DNA from: an uncultured Alphaproteobacteria bacterium | GTDB taxonomy: Bacteria; Pseudomonadota; Alphaproteobacteria; RF32; CAG-239 | Assembly: GCA_944391715.1 (NCBI GenBank) | Contig: CALXUP010000007.1 | Location: 1 to 64,000, forward strand | DNA: 64,000 nucleotides | Direction: 5' to 3' | In this document: positions 8,096 to 16,996 of the stretch, piece by piece | Position numbering within the stretch: the stretch's first letter is position 1 | How the letters are laid out: the number at the start of each line of letters is the position of its first letter | Position numbers and translations under genes: made by a program | Notes under the pieces: model-generated | The model's input: only the letters and a program-made list of their open reading frames with translations | Told to the model about the DNA's origin: nothing | Database searches by the model: none

Positions 8096-8686
8096 TTATC
8101 TTATCTTTCTAACAGGATTTCCTACATAAGTTCCGGCTTTTGTGATATCTTTTATTACGACAGCACCGGCGCCAATTATTACATTTGAGCAAATATGCAC
8201 AGAATCTTTTATTGAAGCCCCTACTCCAACAAAGACATTATCTCCAACTGTTGTTCTGCCGCAAATTGTTGCATTAGGCGCAATATGGCAGAATTTGCCA
8301 ACAGAAACTTCATGCTCAATCACGGCATGTGTATTTATTATAGTACCTGTGCCTATTTGGCTTTGCGGTCCGATATGCGCGCAATGCGCAATAAAACAGC
8401 CGTCTTGCAATATTGCGCCTATGCCAATATGCGCAGTTGTTGCTACAACGGAACAAAGTTTGAGGTTTTGGCTTAATGCTTTTCTTTTTGCATTATCTCC
8501 GACAGCAACAAAATATATTTCGGCTTTCGGACACTCGGATACGACATCAAAATCAAATAATTTTTCATTGGGTTGCGCATTTTCATCAACAAAAACCAAT
8601 TTTGCATCCGGATTATTATGTAAAATAACATCAGCGACACTTCGGGCATGGCCTCCGCAGCCAATAATACATACGGTATTTTTCAT
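8096..8686 (-). CDS. PglD/NeuD/PerB-type sugar O/N-acetyltransferase
   Basis: 196 aa. The N-terminal PglD-type substrate domain begins CIIGCGGHARSVADVI (GxGGHxR). From about residue 85 to the end the hexapeptide repeats of a left-handed beta-helix run through the catalytic-type HAVIEHEVSVGKFCHIAPNATICGRTTVGDNVFVGVGA, with the usual ending GTYVGNPVRKIR. Members acetylate UDP- or GDP-amino sugars with acetyl-CoA. Because a perosamine synthase and gmd lie just upstream, GDP-perosamine N-acetyltransferase (PerB of Caulobacter) is the best guess. The start overlaps the acyltransferase stop by 4 bp. Confidence 0.82.
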   Translation of the reverse strand: MKNTVCIIGCGGHARSVADVILHNNPDAKLVFVDENAQPNEKLFDFDVVSECPKAEIYFVAVGDNAKRKALSQNLKLCSVVATTAHIGIGAILQDGCFIAHCAHIGPQSQIGTGTIINTHAVIEHEVSVGKFCHIAPNATICGRTTVGDNVFVGVGASIKDSVHICSNVIIGAGAVVIKDITKAGTYVGNPVRKIR

Positions 8687-9729
8687 TGCTTTCCCTTTAA
8701 TCTCTTGAGTATCGGTTGTTCAATAACATAGTGCAGAAACAATGAAGCCGCGATTGTCCAGACCGTTGCTGCACCGACACAGACAAACCAATTTGGAATT
8801 ACGGCATATAAATTTGCCATAATTACATAGCCGCAAACACCATGGATTACATAAATCGGATAAGACAGTTTGTTGATAAATTTGAAGAATTTCGTATCGG
8901 CTATTTTTTTTATAACATTCTTGTTTCTCAGAGCATAAAGTCCCCCGAAAACTATCAAGGCATATTCATAATTGATCACGGCCAGCTTAAATTTCTCCGG
9001 ATCCAAGCGTTTGTATTTATAATAAAAAGCATAAAAACCTAATGCAACAACGGAAATAAATTGCTTAAGACTATATTTTCCCAAATACAAATTTGCAAAA
9101 CAAACCCCAATCAGTATGTAAAACAAACAAAAAAACATCCAATAAGTCTTAAATACTAAGCCTAAAACCAATAAAAGCACCATATTCTCAAATTTTTCCA
9201 ATGGGAAATATTTGTTGAATATTGAAACGACAATATAAAAGACAACCAGGCATTCCAGATACCAGCTAATTCCGTCTACGCTGGGAATCCCGGAAAAAAA
9301 CGGCCGAAATAATGTGGCTGTCACAAGAATATCTTTTAAAGAATAGATAAAGGTATCGGTTGCGTGAAAATTATACATCCAAAGCATGGTAATACATACC
9401 CCCCCCCAGTATATTGGATAGATACGTATTGCCTTTCTGGAAAGAAATTCTTTTATGTCTTTTGTTTTTTCCACTGAAAAAACGAATAAAAATCCACTGA
9501 TCAGAAAAAATAATGCCACACCAAACGGCCCTAAATTTAATTTCAGGGCGGTTACGGTATTGCATAGAAAATTATACCAGTCACTGCTATAGGCGACTGC
9601 CGGTGTTAAAAACAATTCTTGTACGATTTTATTTTTTTCCCAAAACAGAAACACAATGTGTGAACAAAAAACACTTATTGTTGCCAGGACACGTACAATC
9701 ACCAGAAAATTTATTTGCTTATTTTGCAT
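8683..9729 (-). CDS. Acyltransferase-3 family membrane protein with G9 tract
   Basis: 348 aa from the ATG at 9729, which has GAGG just upstream; a TTG at 9741 is less likely. About ten hydrophobic helices, an early catalytic-type His in FCSHIVFLFW, and GPFGVALFFLISGFLFVFS followed by RKAIRIYPIYW mark the OafA/NodX-like acyltransferase-3 family, which O-acetylates surface sugars from the inner membrane. The IYWGGVC codons contain nine consecutive G (9,399-9,407 on the + strand as C), a likely phase-variation tract that would switch off O-acylation when shifted. The start overlaps the perosamine synthase stop by 11 bp. Confidence 0.85.
   Translation of the reverse strand: MQNKQINFLVIVRVLATISVFCSHIVFLFWEKNKIVQELFLTPAVAYSSDWYNFLCNTVTALKLNLGPFGVALFFLISGFLFVFSVEKTKDIKEFLSRKAIRIYPIYWGGVCITMLWMYNFHATDTFIYSLKDILVTATLFRPFFSGIPSVDGISWYLECLVVFYIVVSIFNKYFPLEKFENMVLLLVLGLVFKTYWMFFCLFYILIGVCFANLYLGKYSLKQFISVVALGFYAFYYKYKRLDPEKFKLAVINYEYALIVFGGLYALRNKNVIKKIADTKFFKFINKLSYPIYVIHGVCGYVIMANLYAVIPNWFVCVGAATVWTIAASLFLHYVIEQPILKRLKGKQ
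9399..9407. repeat. C9/G9 homopolymer inside the O-acyltransferase
   Basis: Nine C on the + strand, read as TGG GGG GGG GTA in the gene and at present in frame. Same length as the tract in the GT8 gene 4.3 kb away. Confidence 0.9.
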
Positions 9730-10810
9730 AAAACCTCGCAATTTGACTGCAAATATGGTCGATATCCTGTTCTTCCAATCCTGGGTAAGACGGAAGGTTC
9801 AAGCCGCGAGCCGAAATATTTTCAGCGACAGAAAGAGATAAAAAACGCCGATTATATATTGGCATTTGGTGGATGCATGGAAACAATGGACGGGTTTCTA
9901 TGCCATTATTTTTTAAATATTCACGCAATGCGTTTCTTGTTTGATTATCTTGCGTCAAAACAGATATCATCCAATAAGAATGATAAACATCAGAACTTTC
10001 TTTATGAATTTCCAATGGAAGCGTAGAAATTTTTTCTTGATACCATTGAGCAATTTGATGTTTTTGCTTAAGAAATTTATCAATCTGTTCCAATTGCGCT
10101 AATCCGATGGCCGCCTGTATATTGGTCATCCGATAATTAAATGCTGCTATATCATGCCAATATTCTTTCCAATTTACAACACCTTGCCCTTTCATATGTT
10201 CGACTCTTTCATGCAAATCATCATTGTTGCACATAACCATTCCGCCTTCACCACAAGTAATCGTTTTATTTCCAAAAAATGAAAAACATGAAATATCCCC
10301 AAATGATCCAGCTTTTTTCCCCTTATATTCTGAACCGATGGCCTCTGCACAATCTTCTATAACAAAAATATTATTATCACGTGCAATTTTGAGAATTTTA
10401 TCCATATCACACGGATGTCCATATAAATGAACAACAACAATAGCTCTTGTGGCTGAAGTGATTTTTGCCTTAATATCCTTTGGATCCATTTGCCATGTAT
10501 CTTTAAGACTATCACAAAATACTATTTTGCAACCTAATTGAAGGAATGGATTTGCTGAGGCAATATATGTAAACGACGGAACAATTATTTCATCTCCGTT
10601 TCCAAGTCCAAGTGCGGCCCCGGCTAAATGCAACGCAACGGTCCCGTTACAGACTGCTGTTCCATGTTTTACACCAATATAATTCGCAAATTTTTTCTCA
10701 AACTCCTTTATAAAACGCCCTTTAGAAGAAATCCATGTACTTTCTAAGCATTCATTTACATATTTTTTTTCATTTCCCGTTAGACTTGGTTGATAGACAT
10801 TATATTTCAT
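9719..10810 (-). CDS. per: GDP-perosamine synthase (DegT/DnrJ/EryC1/StrS aminotransferase)
   Basis: 363 aa, full length for sugar PLP aminotransferases. It opens YQPSLTGNEKKYVNECLESTWISSKG, has the cofactor region GTAVCNGTVALHLAGAALGLGNGDEIIVPSFTYIASANPFLQLG, VIEDCAEAIGSEYKGKKAGSFGD, and the PLP lysine in CFSFFGNKTITCGEGGMV. It ends with the usual RPLFPCIHQMP and LPSYPGLEEQDID. With gmd immediately upstream (4-bp gap), the product is most likely GDP-4-keto-6-deoxymannose 4-aminotransferase, making GDP-perosamine from glutamate. Other 4-keto sugar substrates are possible, but gmd linkage favours perosamine. Confidence 0.87.
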   Translation of the reverse strand: MKYNVYQPSLTGNEKKYVNECLESTWISSKGRFIKEFEKKFANYIGVKHGTAVCNGTVALHLAGAALGLGNGDEIIVPSFTYIASANPFLQLGCKIVFCDSLKDTWQMDPKDIKAKITSATRAIVVVHLYGHPCDMDKILKIARDNNIFVIEDCAEAIGSEYKGKKAGSFGDISCFSFFGNKTITCGEGGMVMCNNDDLHERVEHMKGQGVVNWKEYWHDIAAFNYRMTNIQAAIGLAQLEQIDKFLKQKHQIAQWYQEKISTLPLEIHKESSDVYHSYWMISVLTQDNQTRNALREYLKNNGIETRPLFPCIHQMPIYNRRFLSLSVAENISARGLNLPSYPGLEEQDIDHICSQIARFYAK

Positions 10811-10813
10811 ATC

Positions 10814-11890
10814 TTACCACTCCTTTGTTATTTGAATATTGTATCCATTATTGGCCAAAAATCTTTCTTTTTGATTCAGTTTCAAATCTTCTTCTACCAT
10901 TTCTTTTGCCAAAGACGCTAAATCATACTTCGGTTTCCAGCCCAATTGGGCGCGGGCTTTAGTGCTGTCACCAAGCAACAGCTCGACTTCTGCCGGGCGG
11001 AAATATTTAGGATTAACGGCGATAACGGTTTTGCCTGTCTTTTTATCAATACCTTTTTCGTTTACGCCTTCGCCCAGCCATTCAATCTCCATTCCTAATT
11101 CTTTGAAAACCAAAGTGCAAAAATCGCGGATAGATGTCGTAACACCGGTGGCCAAAACAAAATCTTCCGGCTTGTCCTGCTGTAAAATCCGCCACATGCC
11201 TTCGACATAATCTTTGGCATGTCCCCAGTCGCGTTTGGCATTCAAATTTCCCAAATATAAGCAGTCCTGCATTCCCAAAGAAATACGAGCCGCAGCCAAG
11301 GTAATCTTACGCGTGACAAAAGTTTCTCCCCGGCGTGGGCTCTCATGGTTGAATAAAATGCCGTTAGCAGCAAAAATGCCAAAACTTTCGCGATAATTTA
11401 CGCAGATCCAATAAGCATACAACTTGGCAACGGCATACGGAGATCGTGGGTAAAACGGTGTTTTCTCGGATTGCACAGGTTCTTGGATCAGACCGTATAA
11501 CTCGGAGGTAGACGCCTGATAAAATTTTGTTTTCTTTTCCAGTCCGTTGATCCTGATTGCCTCCAGCAGGCGCAACGTGCCCAGAGCATCTGTATCTGCC
11601 GTGTATTCCGGACAATCCCAAGATACTTTTACATGGCTTTGCGCGGCGAGATTATAGATTTCATCCGGCTCGATTTCTTTTACCAGGCGGATCAGATTGG
11701 TGCTGTCTGATAAATCTCCGTCATGCAAATGAAGCTTTTTATTGTCTTGCAAATGATCAATTCGCGATGTGTTGAATGAAGATGAGCGCCGTTTGAGGCC
11801 ATGGACTTCATATCCTTTTCCTAATAATAATTCCGTTAAATATGATCCGTCCTGGCCGGTGATACCGGTAATTAAAGCTACTTTTGTCAT
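10814..11890 (-). CDS. gmd: GDP-mannose 4,6-dehydratase
   Basis: 358 aa. An extended SDR with NAD(P)-binding motif [37 protein letters not shown], catalytic STSELYG and YxxxK in [17 protein letters not shown], plus [12 protein letters not shown] and the [17 protein letters not shown] signature of GMD. It converts GDP-D-mannose to GDP-4-keto-6-deoxy-D-mannose, the precursor for perosamine, fucose or rhamnose. No fucose (wcaG) or rhamnose (rmd) reductase is seen here; the aminotransferase is next, which points to perosamine. It is less AT-rich than the downstream glycosyltransferases. Confidence 0.95.
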   Translation of the reverse strand: MTKVALITGITGQDGSYLTELLLGKGYEVHGLKRRSSSFNTSRIDHLQDNKKLHLHDGDLSDSTNLIRLVKEIEPDEIYNLAAQSHVKVSWDCPEYTADTDALGTLRLLEAIRINGLEKKTKFYQASTSELYGLIQEPVQSEKTPFYPRSPYAVAKLYAYWICVNYRESFGIFAANGILFNHESPRRGETFVTRKITLAAARISLGMQDCLYLGNLNAKRDWGHAKDYVEGMWRILQQDKPEDFVLATGVTTSIRDFCTLVFKELGMEIEWLGEGVNEKGIDKKTGKTVIAVNPKYFRPAEVELLLGDSTKARAQLGWKPKYDLASLAKEMVEEDLKLNQKERFLANNGYNIQITKEW

Positions 11891-11906
11891 GATTATTCCT
11901 TATTGA

Positions 11907-12341
11907 TTATGCTGTTCTTTTCCAATTTGCCAGAATCCAGGATGAAGAATTGGCTTTGTTTTCGCCGCCGACGCCAAACTCCAGGCTGACATTATATTTT
12001 TTGCAGGCCGGCTCTTCCGGAATGTTCTCTTTGGTTCGGTCGCCACCGTTGGCAAACACAAGCTCCGCGTCGGGGAATTGTTCTCTGGCAAGGCGGATGC
12101 CGTCGCTGGCAGAATTGTCGCTGTCGTCAAAGGCCAGAACATCAATTACGCCTTTTAAATTTTCGCAGATTGTCCGCCGGGTTTTGAAGTTCATAAAATT
12201 TTTGCCCTTTTTGCGGCAAAGCCATTCGTCGGAATTCAGCAGCAAAATTACGCCGTCGCTCCTTTCGCTGCTGGCTTTTATCATTGCAATATGGCCTTCA
12301 TGTATCGGATCAAAACCGCCGCTGACTATGTAATATTTCAT
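11907..12341 (-). CDS. Cytidylyltransferase-like nucleotidylyltransferase (RfaE2/HldE C-domain type)
   Basis: 144 aa from the ATG at 12341 (MKYYIVSGGFDPIHEGHIAMI). The open frame extends further upstream but that part lacks homology. It shows the nucleotidylyltransferase motif GGFDPIHEGH (HxGH type) and LLLNSDEWLCRKKGKNFMNF. The length equals a lone adenylyl/cytidylyltransferase domain such as the C-terminal domain of HldE or TagD/GmhD-like enzymes. It is the first gene of the perosamine cluster, 16 bp before gmd. It could activate a heptose phosphate or another sugar phosphate; no kinase or phosphatase partner is in the window, so the substrate is open. Confidence 0.68.
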   Translation of the reverse strand: MKYYIVSGGFDPIHEGHIAMIKASSERSDGVILLLNSDEWLCRKKGKNFMNFKTRRTICENLKGVIDVLAFDDSDNSASDGIRLAREQFPDAELVFANGGDRTKENIPEEPACKKYNVSLEFGVGGENKANSSSWILANWKRTA

Positions 12342-12672
12342 TCTTGCCCCAATATAAAAAATTGTCTTCCTTTCCAAAAGACAAAAGCGGACAAGAAACC
12401 ATACATCCGGCATTTTCGGGGTATGACAAAATGTAAGGCAATACGGCGGAGAATCTGCCTGCGCGGCCTTACAGCAAAAATATGATACTCTTGTATCTGT
12501 TAAAATCAAAGCTTGTCACGGCTTTTATCCTTTTGGCATAAATACGGGGTCTCCCCGCATTTGCAGACAGCTTATCGCATTTAATTTAATAAGCAAGAAA
12601 AAATTTATATGGTGTGATTAAGTGCAAGTAAAATTTGCTGTTTGTTTTGGCGGCGTAATTATTATTCCGTCA
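12342..12672. other. 331-bp intergenic region upstream of the O-antigen cluster
   Basis: No gene with coding support was seen. It should contain the promoter of the leftward polysaccharide operon, but no clean -35/-10 pair could be assigned. An inverted repeat, CGGGG-tct-CCCCG at 12,545-12,557 with flanking AAAT/ATTT, could end the leftward helicase transcript although its T-run is short. Confidence 0.4.
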
Positions 12673-14199
12673 TTATTCCGCCGGATTTTTTACATTCAAA
12701 ATTCGCTCGATGAGAAAAGTCCTCGGTTCCTGACGCTCCTGACAAAAAGCAAGCAGTCGCCCCTGAAATATCTTTTGCGGCAGAATCCGGCGGCGATAAC
12801 GTTTGCCGTCCGTTTTGCGATAGATAATTTCCATCTCCCGCTGCTGTTTTATCGCCTCGTCCAACTTGCGCCTTTTGAGAAGTTCAGACAATTCGACATC
12901 ATCGCTGTAGTTGCTCATAAATTCGTTTATCCGCTCGTCTATCAAAATATGACGCGGCAGGATTTTCTTTTTGAGGCTGATGCCGTCAAAAGATGTGCAG
13001 CGGCTGAGCGCAACATAGAGCTGTCCGGTGGCAAACGTGCCGGTACCGATATCAATCTCCACATTGTCAAAAGTTTTGCCCTGGCTTTTGTGAATCGTAA
13101 CCGCCCAGGCCAGTTTGAACGGATACTGCGTAAACGAGCCGACGCTTTCGGAGATAATTTCCGTCCCCTCCAGTTTGTATTTGAACATTTCCCAGGTAAA
13201 GGGAAAAACGGCAACCAACCGCTGGCCGGCCTGCAGCCGGACCTCGACATAACGGATGCGGCCGTCGCGCTCCTTTAAACCGACAATCCGCCCGACACTG
13301 CCGTTGACCCAGCGGTTTTTGGCATCATTGTTCAAAAACATAATCTGCGAGCCGATTTTGAAATCCAACTCTTTGGCCGTCGGATAAGTTTCTTTGCCAA
13401 AATCTCCTTCTATCTCGGCTTCCGACGTATAAACCGCCCCGTCGAGCTCATCAAGGCACTGGGCATTGATTTCATCGGCCAGGCGGTTGGTGGTGGTCAG
13501 ACTGATTTTGAAATCTTCGGCGCCGCCGTTTAACACTGCGCCGACCCGGCTGTTTAACTGAGCAATGTCTTCTCCGGTTACGCGGTTGTTGCGGATATGG
13601 TTCAGCAAAGTGATAAAATCTTTATCCTTTTGGCGATAAACTTTCTTTAACTCTATGACTTGCAGCGGAATTTGCCGGAATACGGCTGCGCTGAAGAAAT
13701 AAGGCGAGGCATAATTCAGGGCGAAAAACTCCTGTTCATGATTGCCGATGACAGGCGGCAGCTGGTATAAATCGCCGACAAAAATCATTTGAACGCCGCC
13801 GAACGGCCGACCGGTTTCAGGGCCGTACAGACGCAAAAAAGCATCAATGCAATCCAACAAATCCGCCCTCAGCATTGAAACCTCATCAATTACCACGGCT
13901 TCCAGATTCTTAAAAATCCTTACCGCACGGGGTTTGAACTCTTTGTTTTCTATTTGCTGAACCGAAATATTTACCGGGAAGCCGAAAAAACGGTGGATGG
14001 TCTGGCCTCTGACATTTAACGCCGCAACGCCGGTCGGCGCCAGCAAAACCAGATTTTTTTGAGAATGGTTATAGCAATAATCCAGCAGCGTAGATTTGCC
14101 GGTGCCGGCTTTTCCGGTAATAAAAAGATTCTGCCGGCTGTTTTCTATCAAATCGACAGCCTGCGCGAACTCGTCATTTATTTCCAACTGCAGCGGCAT
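12673..14199 (-). CDS. Pif1-like/RecD-like superfamily 1 DNA helicase
   Basis: 508 aa from the ATG at 14199, chosen because AGGGAG lies just upstream; longer in-frame starts lack a ribosome-binding site. Walker A is FITGKAGTGKSTLLDYC, then APTGVAALNVRGQTIHRFFGFP (motif Ia), Walker B VVIDEVSMLRADLLDCID, VQMIFVGDLYQLPPV (motif III) and the C-terminal AWAVTIHKSQGKTFDNVEIDIG...GQLYVALSRCTSFDGI (motifs V-VI). This set marks Pif1-family 5'-3' helicases found sporadically in bacteria, with probable roles in unwinding G4 or recombination structures. A basic tail of about 60 residues, RRKLDEAIKQQREMEIIYRKTDGKRYRRRIL, follows. It is transcribed toward the polysaccharide genes but is not part of that operon. 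Confidence 0.85.
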   Translation of the reverse strand: MPLQLEINDEFAQAVDLIENSRQNLFITGKAGTGKSTLLDYCYNHSQKNLVLLAPTGVAALNVRGQTIHRFFGFPVNISVQQIENKEFKPRAVRIFKNLEAVVIDEVSMLRADLLDCIDAFLRLYGPETGRPFGGVQMIFVGDLYQLPPVIGNHEQEFFALNYASPYFFSAAVFRQIPLQVIELKKVYRQKDKDFITLLNHIRNNRVTGEDIAQLNSRVGAVLNGGAEDFKISLTTTNRLADEINAQCLDELDGAVYTSEAEIEGDFGKETYPTAKELDFKIGSQIMFLNNDAKNRWVNGSVGRIVGLKERDGRIRYVEVRLQAGQRLVAVFPFTWEMFKYKLEGTEIISESVGSFTQYPFKLAWAVTIHKSQGKTFDNVEIDIGTGTFATGQLYVALSRCTSFDGISLKKKILPRHILIDERINEFMSNYSDDVELSELLKRRKLDEAIKQQREMEIIYRKTDGKRYRRRILPQKIFQGRLLAFCQERQEPRTFLIERILNVKNPAE

Positions 14200-14345
14200 T
14201 TTCTCTCCCTGCCCAATCATAGGACTTTTACCGGTGATTGCAAGAAATTTGTAGACTCTTTGCAAATAGTACTTGAACTTTTGCAGATAATGGATTAGGA
14301 TGCCGGCATATTTTAATTATTACAAGTTTTCGAGTTATAACATAA

Positions 14346-16280
14346 ATGGAAAGTGAAGTACTGTGCCAGGTGCTCCGGGAGGATGTTTTATCCAGACTGG
14401 AAGCTGCCTCTTCCGACGTTTCTATCGTTCGGAAAAAATTTGAACTTATTGAGAATATTGCAAAAAATCTGAAAATCGGTGACAGGTTTAAGGCTAAAGC
14501 GGCCAAAATTCTGTATCCGCTTTGTTTGAAAGACTTTAAAGAGCTGCATGCCACGCTAAAAGCGGCTGAGCGTTTTTCCGTGCTTTTCCCTGACGGACAA
14601 AAAAATGAGGACAAAGAACTCTGCTGGCAGGTTTTCAGCGCCTACTGCGACAACTTTTTGCTCCAGGATCCGGAAAAGGTTATGCTGGACAAGACCATCG
14701 ACACCCTGCCGCGCGTTTTGGACATGGCTGCCGATGAAGATATAAACATCAATGTATTTTATGACAGACCGCGCCGCGAAACCATTTCTTTTACCCGGGG
14801 CGAAGTCATTGACAAGTTCTATTCCGTTCCCTACGGCGTGTGCATTTCTTTTATGGGACAGGTAAAGACCCAAATGTTTTGCGAGCGGCATTTTAAACCG
14901 GCAACCGACGAGGCGCGCCGGCTGGATGCCATGGAGACGGCGCTTGCAAAACTCGGCCCGGCCAAATTTATGCTGTTTGCACTGCATTTTGACAAGTATA
15001 TCGAAAACACCACCAAAATTATGCCAAGCTTTGTAAAAGCCTGTGAAGACAACGTTATTCCGGCTATCCAAAACAACAGCAACAAATATCTCTGTTCGGT
15101 TGGGAATATGTTCGGAGTTGACTTTGTGGATTACGGCAGCAGCGGTTTTTCCTTTAAATGTCTAACAACCAAGTTTACCCCTTACAATATTACCCGTTTG
15201 TGCCGGATTGCCGAACAAATTCCTTCAATCGACGATGATCGTTTTGAAAAAATCCGGATGGATGCCATCTATATTGACGATGTTTTTCCATCTCTGCGTT
15301 CCTATGTTCATAACCAGGGGAAATATGCGCACCGTATTCTGAAACGGATGGATGCTTATTTTAACGCCTTGCAGCATCCCGACGAAGAAAATCCGGAATA
15401 CCGAAAAGAGCGTTTGGAACTTGCCATTGATGAAATCAACGATTCTGACCGCGGATATAATTTTGACAAAGAAAAATATATTGATCCGCAAAACTATCTC
15501 CGCAGAGTCCAGACAAACGGAAAAACCGAACAGGCTTTTGAAGTTTTGCACCGGCTGACAGTTAATACAACACCAAAAACACTCACAACTCCAAAATCTT
15601 CTGACCCGAAGATGAACGCTTATTTTGAAGAAATAAACCGCTATAACGACTTTCCGTTTCTGGCTCACCAGGTCTTTGGCGAATATCTCGGATATTTCAA
15701 CAACAAGCTGATTGAATCCATCGATCAGGAAAAATACGGTATTTCGCACAATATGATTAATACCATTTTGTGGACGGAGCGCAAGGCTTTTAACATTCTG
15801 GAAAATATGGATGCCGGATATCAACTTGGCGCTTTTAAAAATGAATGGTTTAAAAATATCATTATGTTTTACGAGTTGACCAATTCCGCTTCGGTAACCA
15901 AGTTTGACAAAGAAGAATTTAACGCCTTTTTTGACAGTATTAAAAACTTTGAAATGGAAGAAGCTTATCAGGCTCTGTCCAATCGTACGGCCGGGAAAAT
16001 TTATGAATTGTCAAGAAAGCAGCGAAACGGCGGCAACAAATATCAAAATTATCTTGCTTCGCTCCATTTGCCGCCGGAGCAGAACAAATATATCCGCCAC
16101 AAGATGAATAACATCACGCAGCTGAAAATTGACAGCAATTTGTCCGGATATCGATTATCCAAAGCGATATTTAACCTGCTTTCGCCGAGGCGGTGCGATT
16201 ATGAGGCTCTGAAACGTTATATGAAAGAACGGCGCAGCGACAGAATCCCTCTGCCCAGCAAAGATTCTTATTATTACTAG
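14346..16280 (+). CDS. Large hypothetical protein, 644 aa, no recognised family
   Basis: No known domain was recognised. The protein appears soluble and mostly alpha-helical, with charged segments and no signal peptide or membrane span. It has scattered aromatic motifs such as GYNFDKEKYIDPQNYLRRV around residue 375 and a basic C-terminus, MKERRSDRIPLPSKDSYYY. Codon use matches the flanking housekeeping genes, so it looks long-resident rather than recently acquired. It is divergent from the helicase, separated by 146 bp, and its end overlaps the stop of convergent radC by 4 bp. It may be a lineage-specific protein; the function is unknown. Confidence 0.7.
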   Translation: MESEVLCQVLREDVLSRLEAASSDVSIVRKKFELIENIAKNLKIGDRFKAKAAKILYPLCLKDFKELHATLKAAERFSVLFPDGQKNEDKELCWQVFSAYCDNFLLQDPEKVMLDKTIDTLPRVLDMAADEDININVFYDRPRRETISFTRGEVIDKFYSVPYGVCISFMGQVKTQMFCERHFKPATDEARRLDAMETALAKLGPAKFMLFALHFDKYIENTTKIMPSFVKACEDNVIPAIQNNSNKYLCSVGNMFGVDFVDYGSSGFSFKCLTTKFTPYNITRLCRIAEQIPSIDDDRFEKIRMDAIYIDDVFPSLRSYVHNQGKYAHRILKRMDAYFNALQHPDEENPEYRKERLELAIDEINDSDRGYNFDKEKYIDPQNYLRRVQTNGKTEQAFEVLHRLTVNTTPKTLTTPKSSDPKMNAYFEEINRYNDFPFLAHQVFGEYLGYFNNKLIESIDQEKYGISHNMINTILWTERKAFNILENMDAGYQLGAFKNEWFKNIIMFYELTNSASVTKFDKEEFNAFFDSIKNFEMEEAYQALSNRTAGKIYELSRKQRNGGNKYQNYLASLHLPPEQNKYIRHKMNNITQLKIDSNLSGYRLSKAIFNLLSPRRCDYEALKRYMKERRSDRIPLPSKDSYYY

Positions 16281-16978
16281 AAAACCGTGCCTTTTTGGCT
16301 GAAACTGTAAATGCTGTTCCGGCTGATGATTAAATGGTCAATCAGCCGGATATTAACAGCTTTACAGGCTGCATCGATTTTATTGGTAATTTCAATATCG
16401 GCGTGTGACGGCGTTACATCGCCGGACGGGTGGTTGTGCACCATAATAATGGCACCGGCGCCGCGGTTGATGGCCGACTTAATGACTTCCCGCGGGTGCA
16501 GAGATACGCTGTTGATTGTGCCGCGCTGCTGAATTTCTTCGCCAATCAGGCGTAGTTTGGTGTCCAGATAGACAATGCGGAACTGTTCAACGCCCTCATA
16601 AGCCATTGAACTGCGGAAATAATCAATCATAATATCCATTGAATTGATTATCGGCCGGTCAGAGGCTTTTAAGGTTTGATACTGCATCCGGACGGCGCCT
16701 TCCTTAACGGCTTTTAACAGGGCTACGGAAGTTTCCTTTATTCCTTCGCAGGAAAGCAAATCTTCCGTTTCGGCATTTATTACATCGGCAAAACTCCCGA
16801 ATTTGCGGATTAAATTTTTGGCAATCGGCTTAACATCGCGCCGCGGAATAGACATCATCAACAGCAGTTCAAGAAATTCGTAATCCGCCATATCCCTGCC
16901 GCCGCCGGCAAGAAACTTGTCTCTCACTCTTTTGCGGTGTCCGAGATAATCCGGCTTTTGTTCGGCGTCTTTAGTCAT
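16277..16978 (-). CDS. radC: RadC/JAB-domain protein
   Basis: 233 aa. An N-terminal helix-hairpin-helix part (KFGSFADVINAETEDLLSCEGIKETSVALLKAV) is followed by the JAB/MPN metalloprotease-like domain with the metal motif MVHNHPSGDVTPSHADIEIT (HxHPSGxxxxSxxD) and HLIISRNSIYSFSQKG at the end. The cellular role of RadC is unsettled; early links to DNA repair have been disputed. It follows map in the same direction with an 18-bp gap, an arrangement common in Alphaproteobacteria. Confidence 0.93.
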   Translation of the reverse strand: MTKDAEQKPDYLGHRKRVRDKFLAGGGRDMADYEFLELLLMMSIPRRDVKPIAKNLIRKFGSFADVINAETEDLLSCEGIKETSVALLKAVKEGAVRMQYQTLKASDRPIINSMDIMIDYFRSSMAYEGVEQFRIVYLDTKLRLIGEEIQQRGTINSVSLHPREVIKSAINRGAGAIIMVHNHPSGDVTPSHADIEITNKIDAACKAVNIRLIDHLIISRNSIYSFSQKGTVF

Positions 16979-16996
16979 CTGCAGTCCTTTTTGCCG

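Noticed and set aside
12622-13278. A 218-codon rightward frame
   Set aside because: It is antisense to the conserved helicase motifs and has no own motif; judged a shadow frame.
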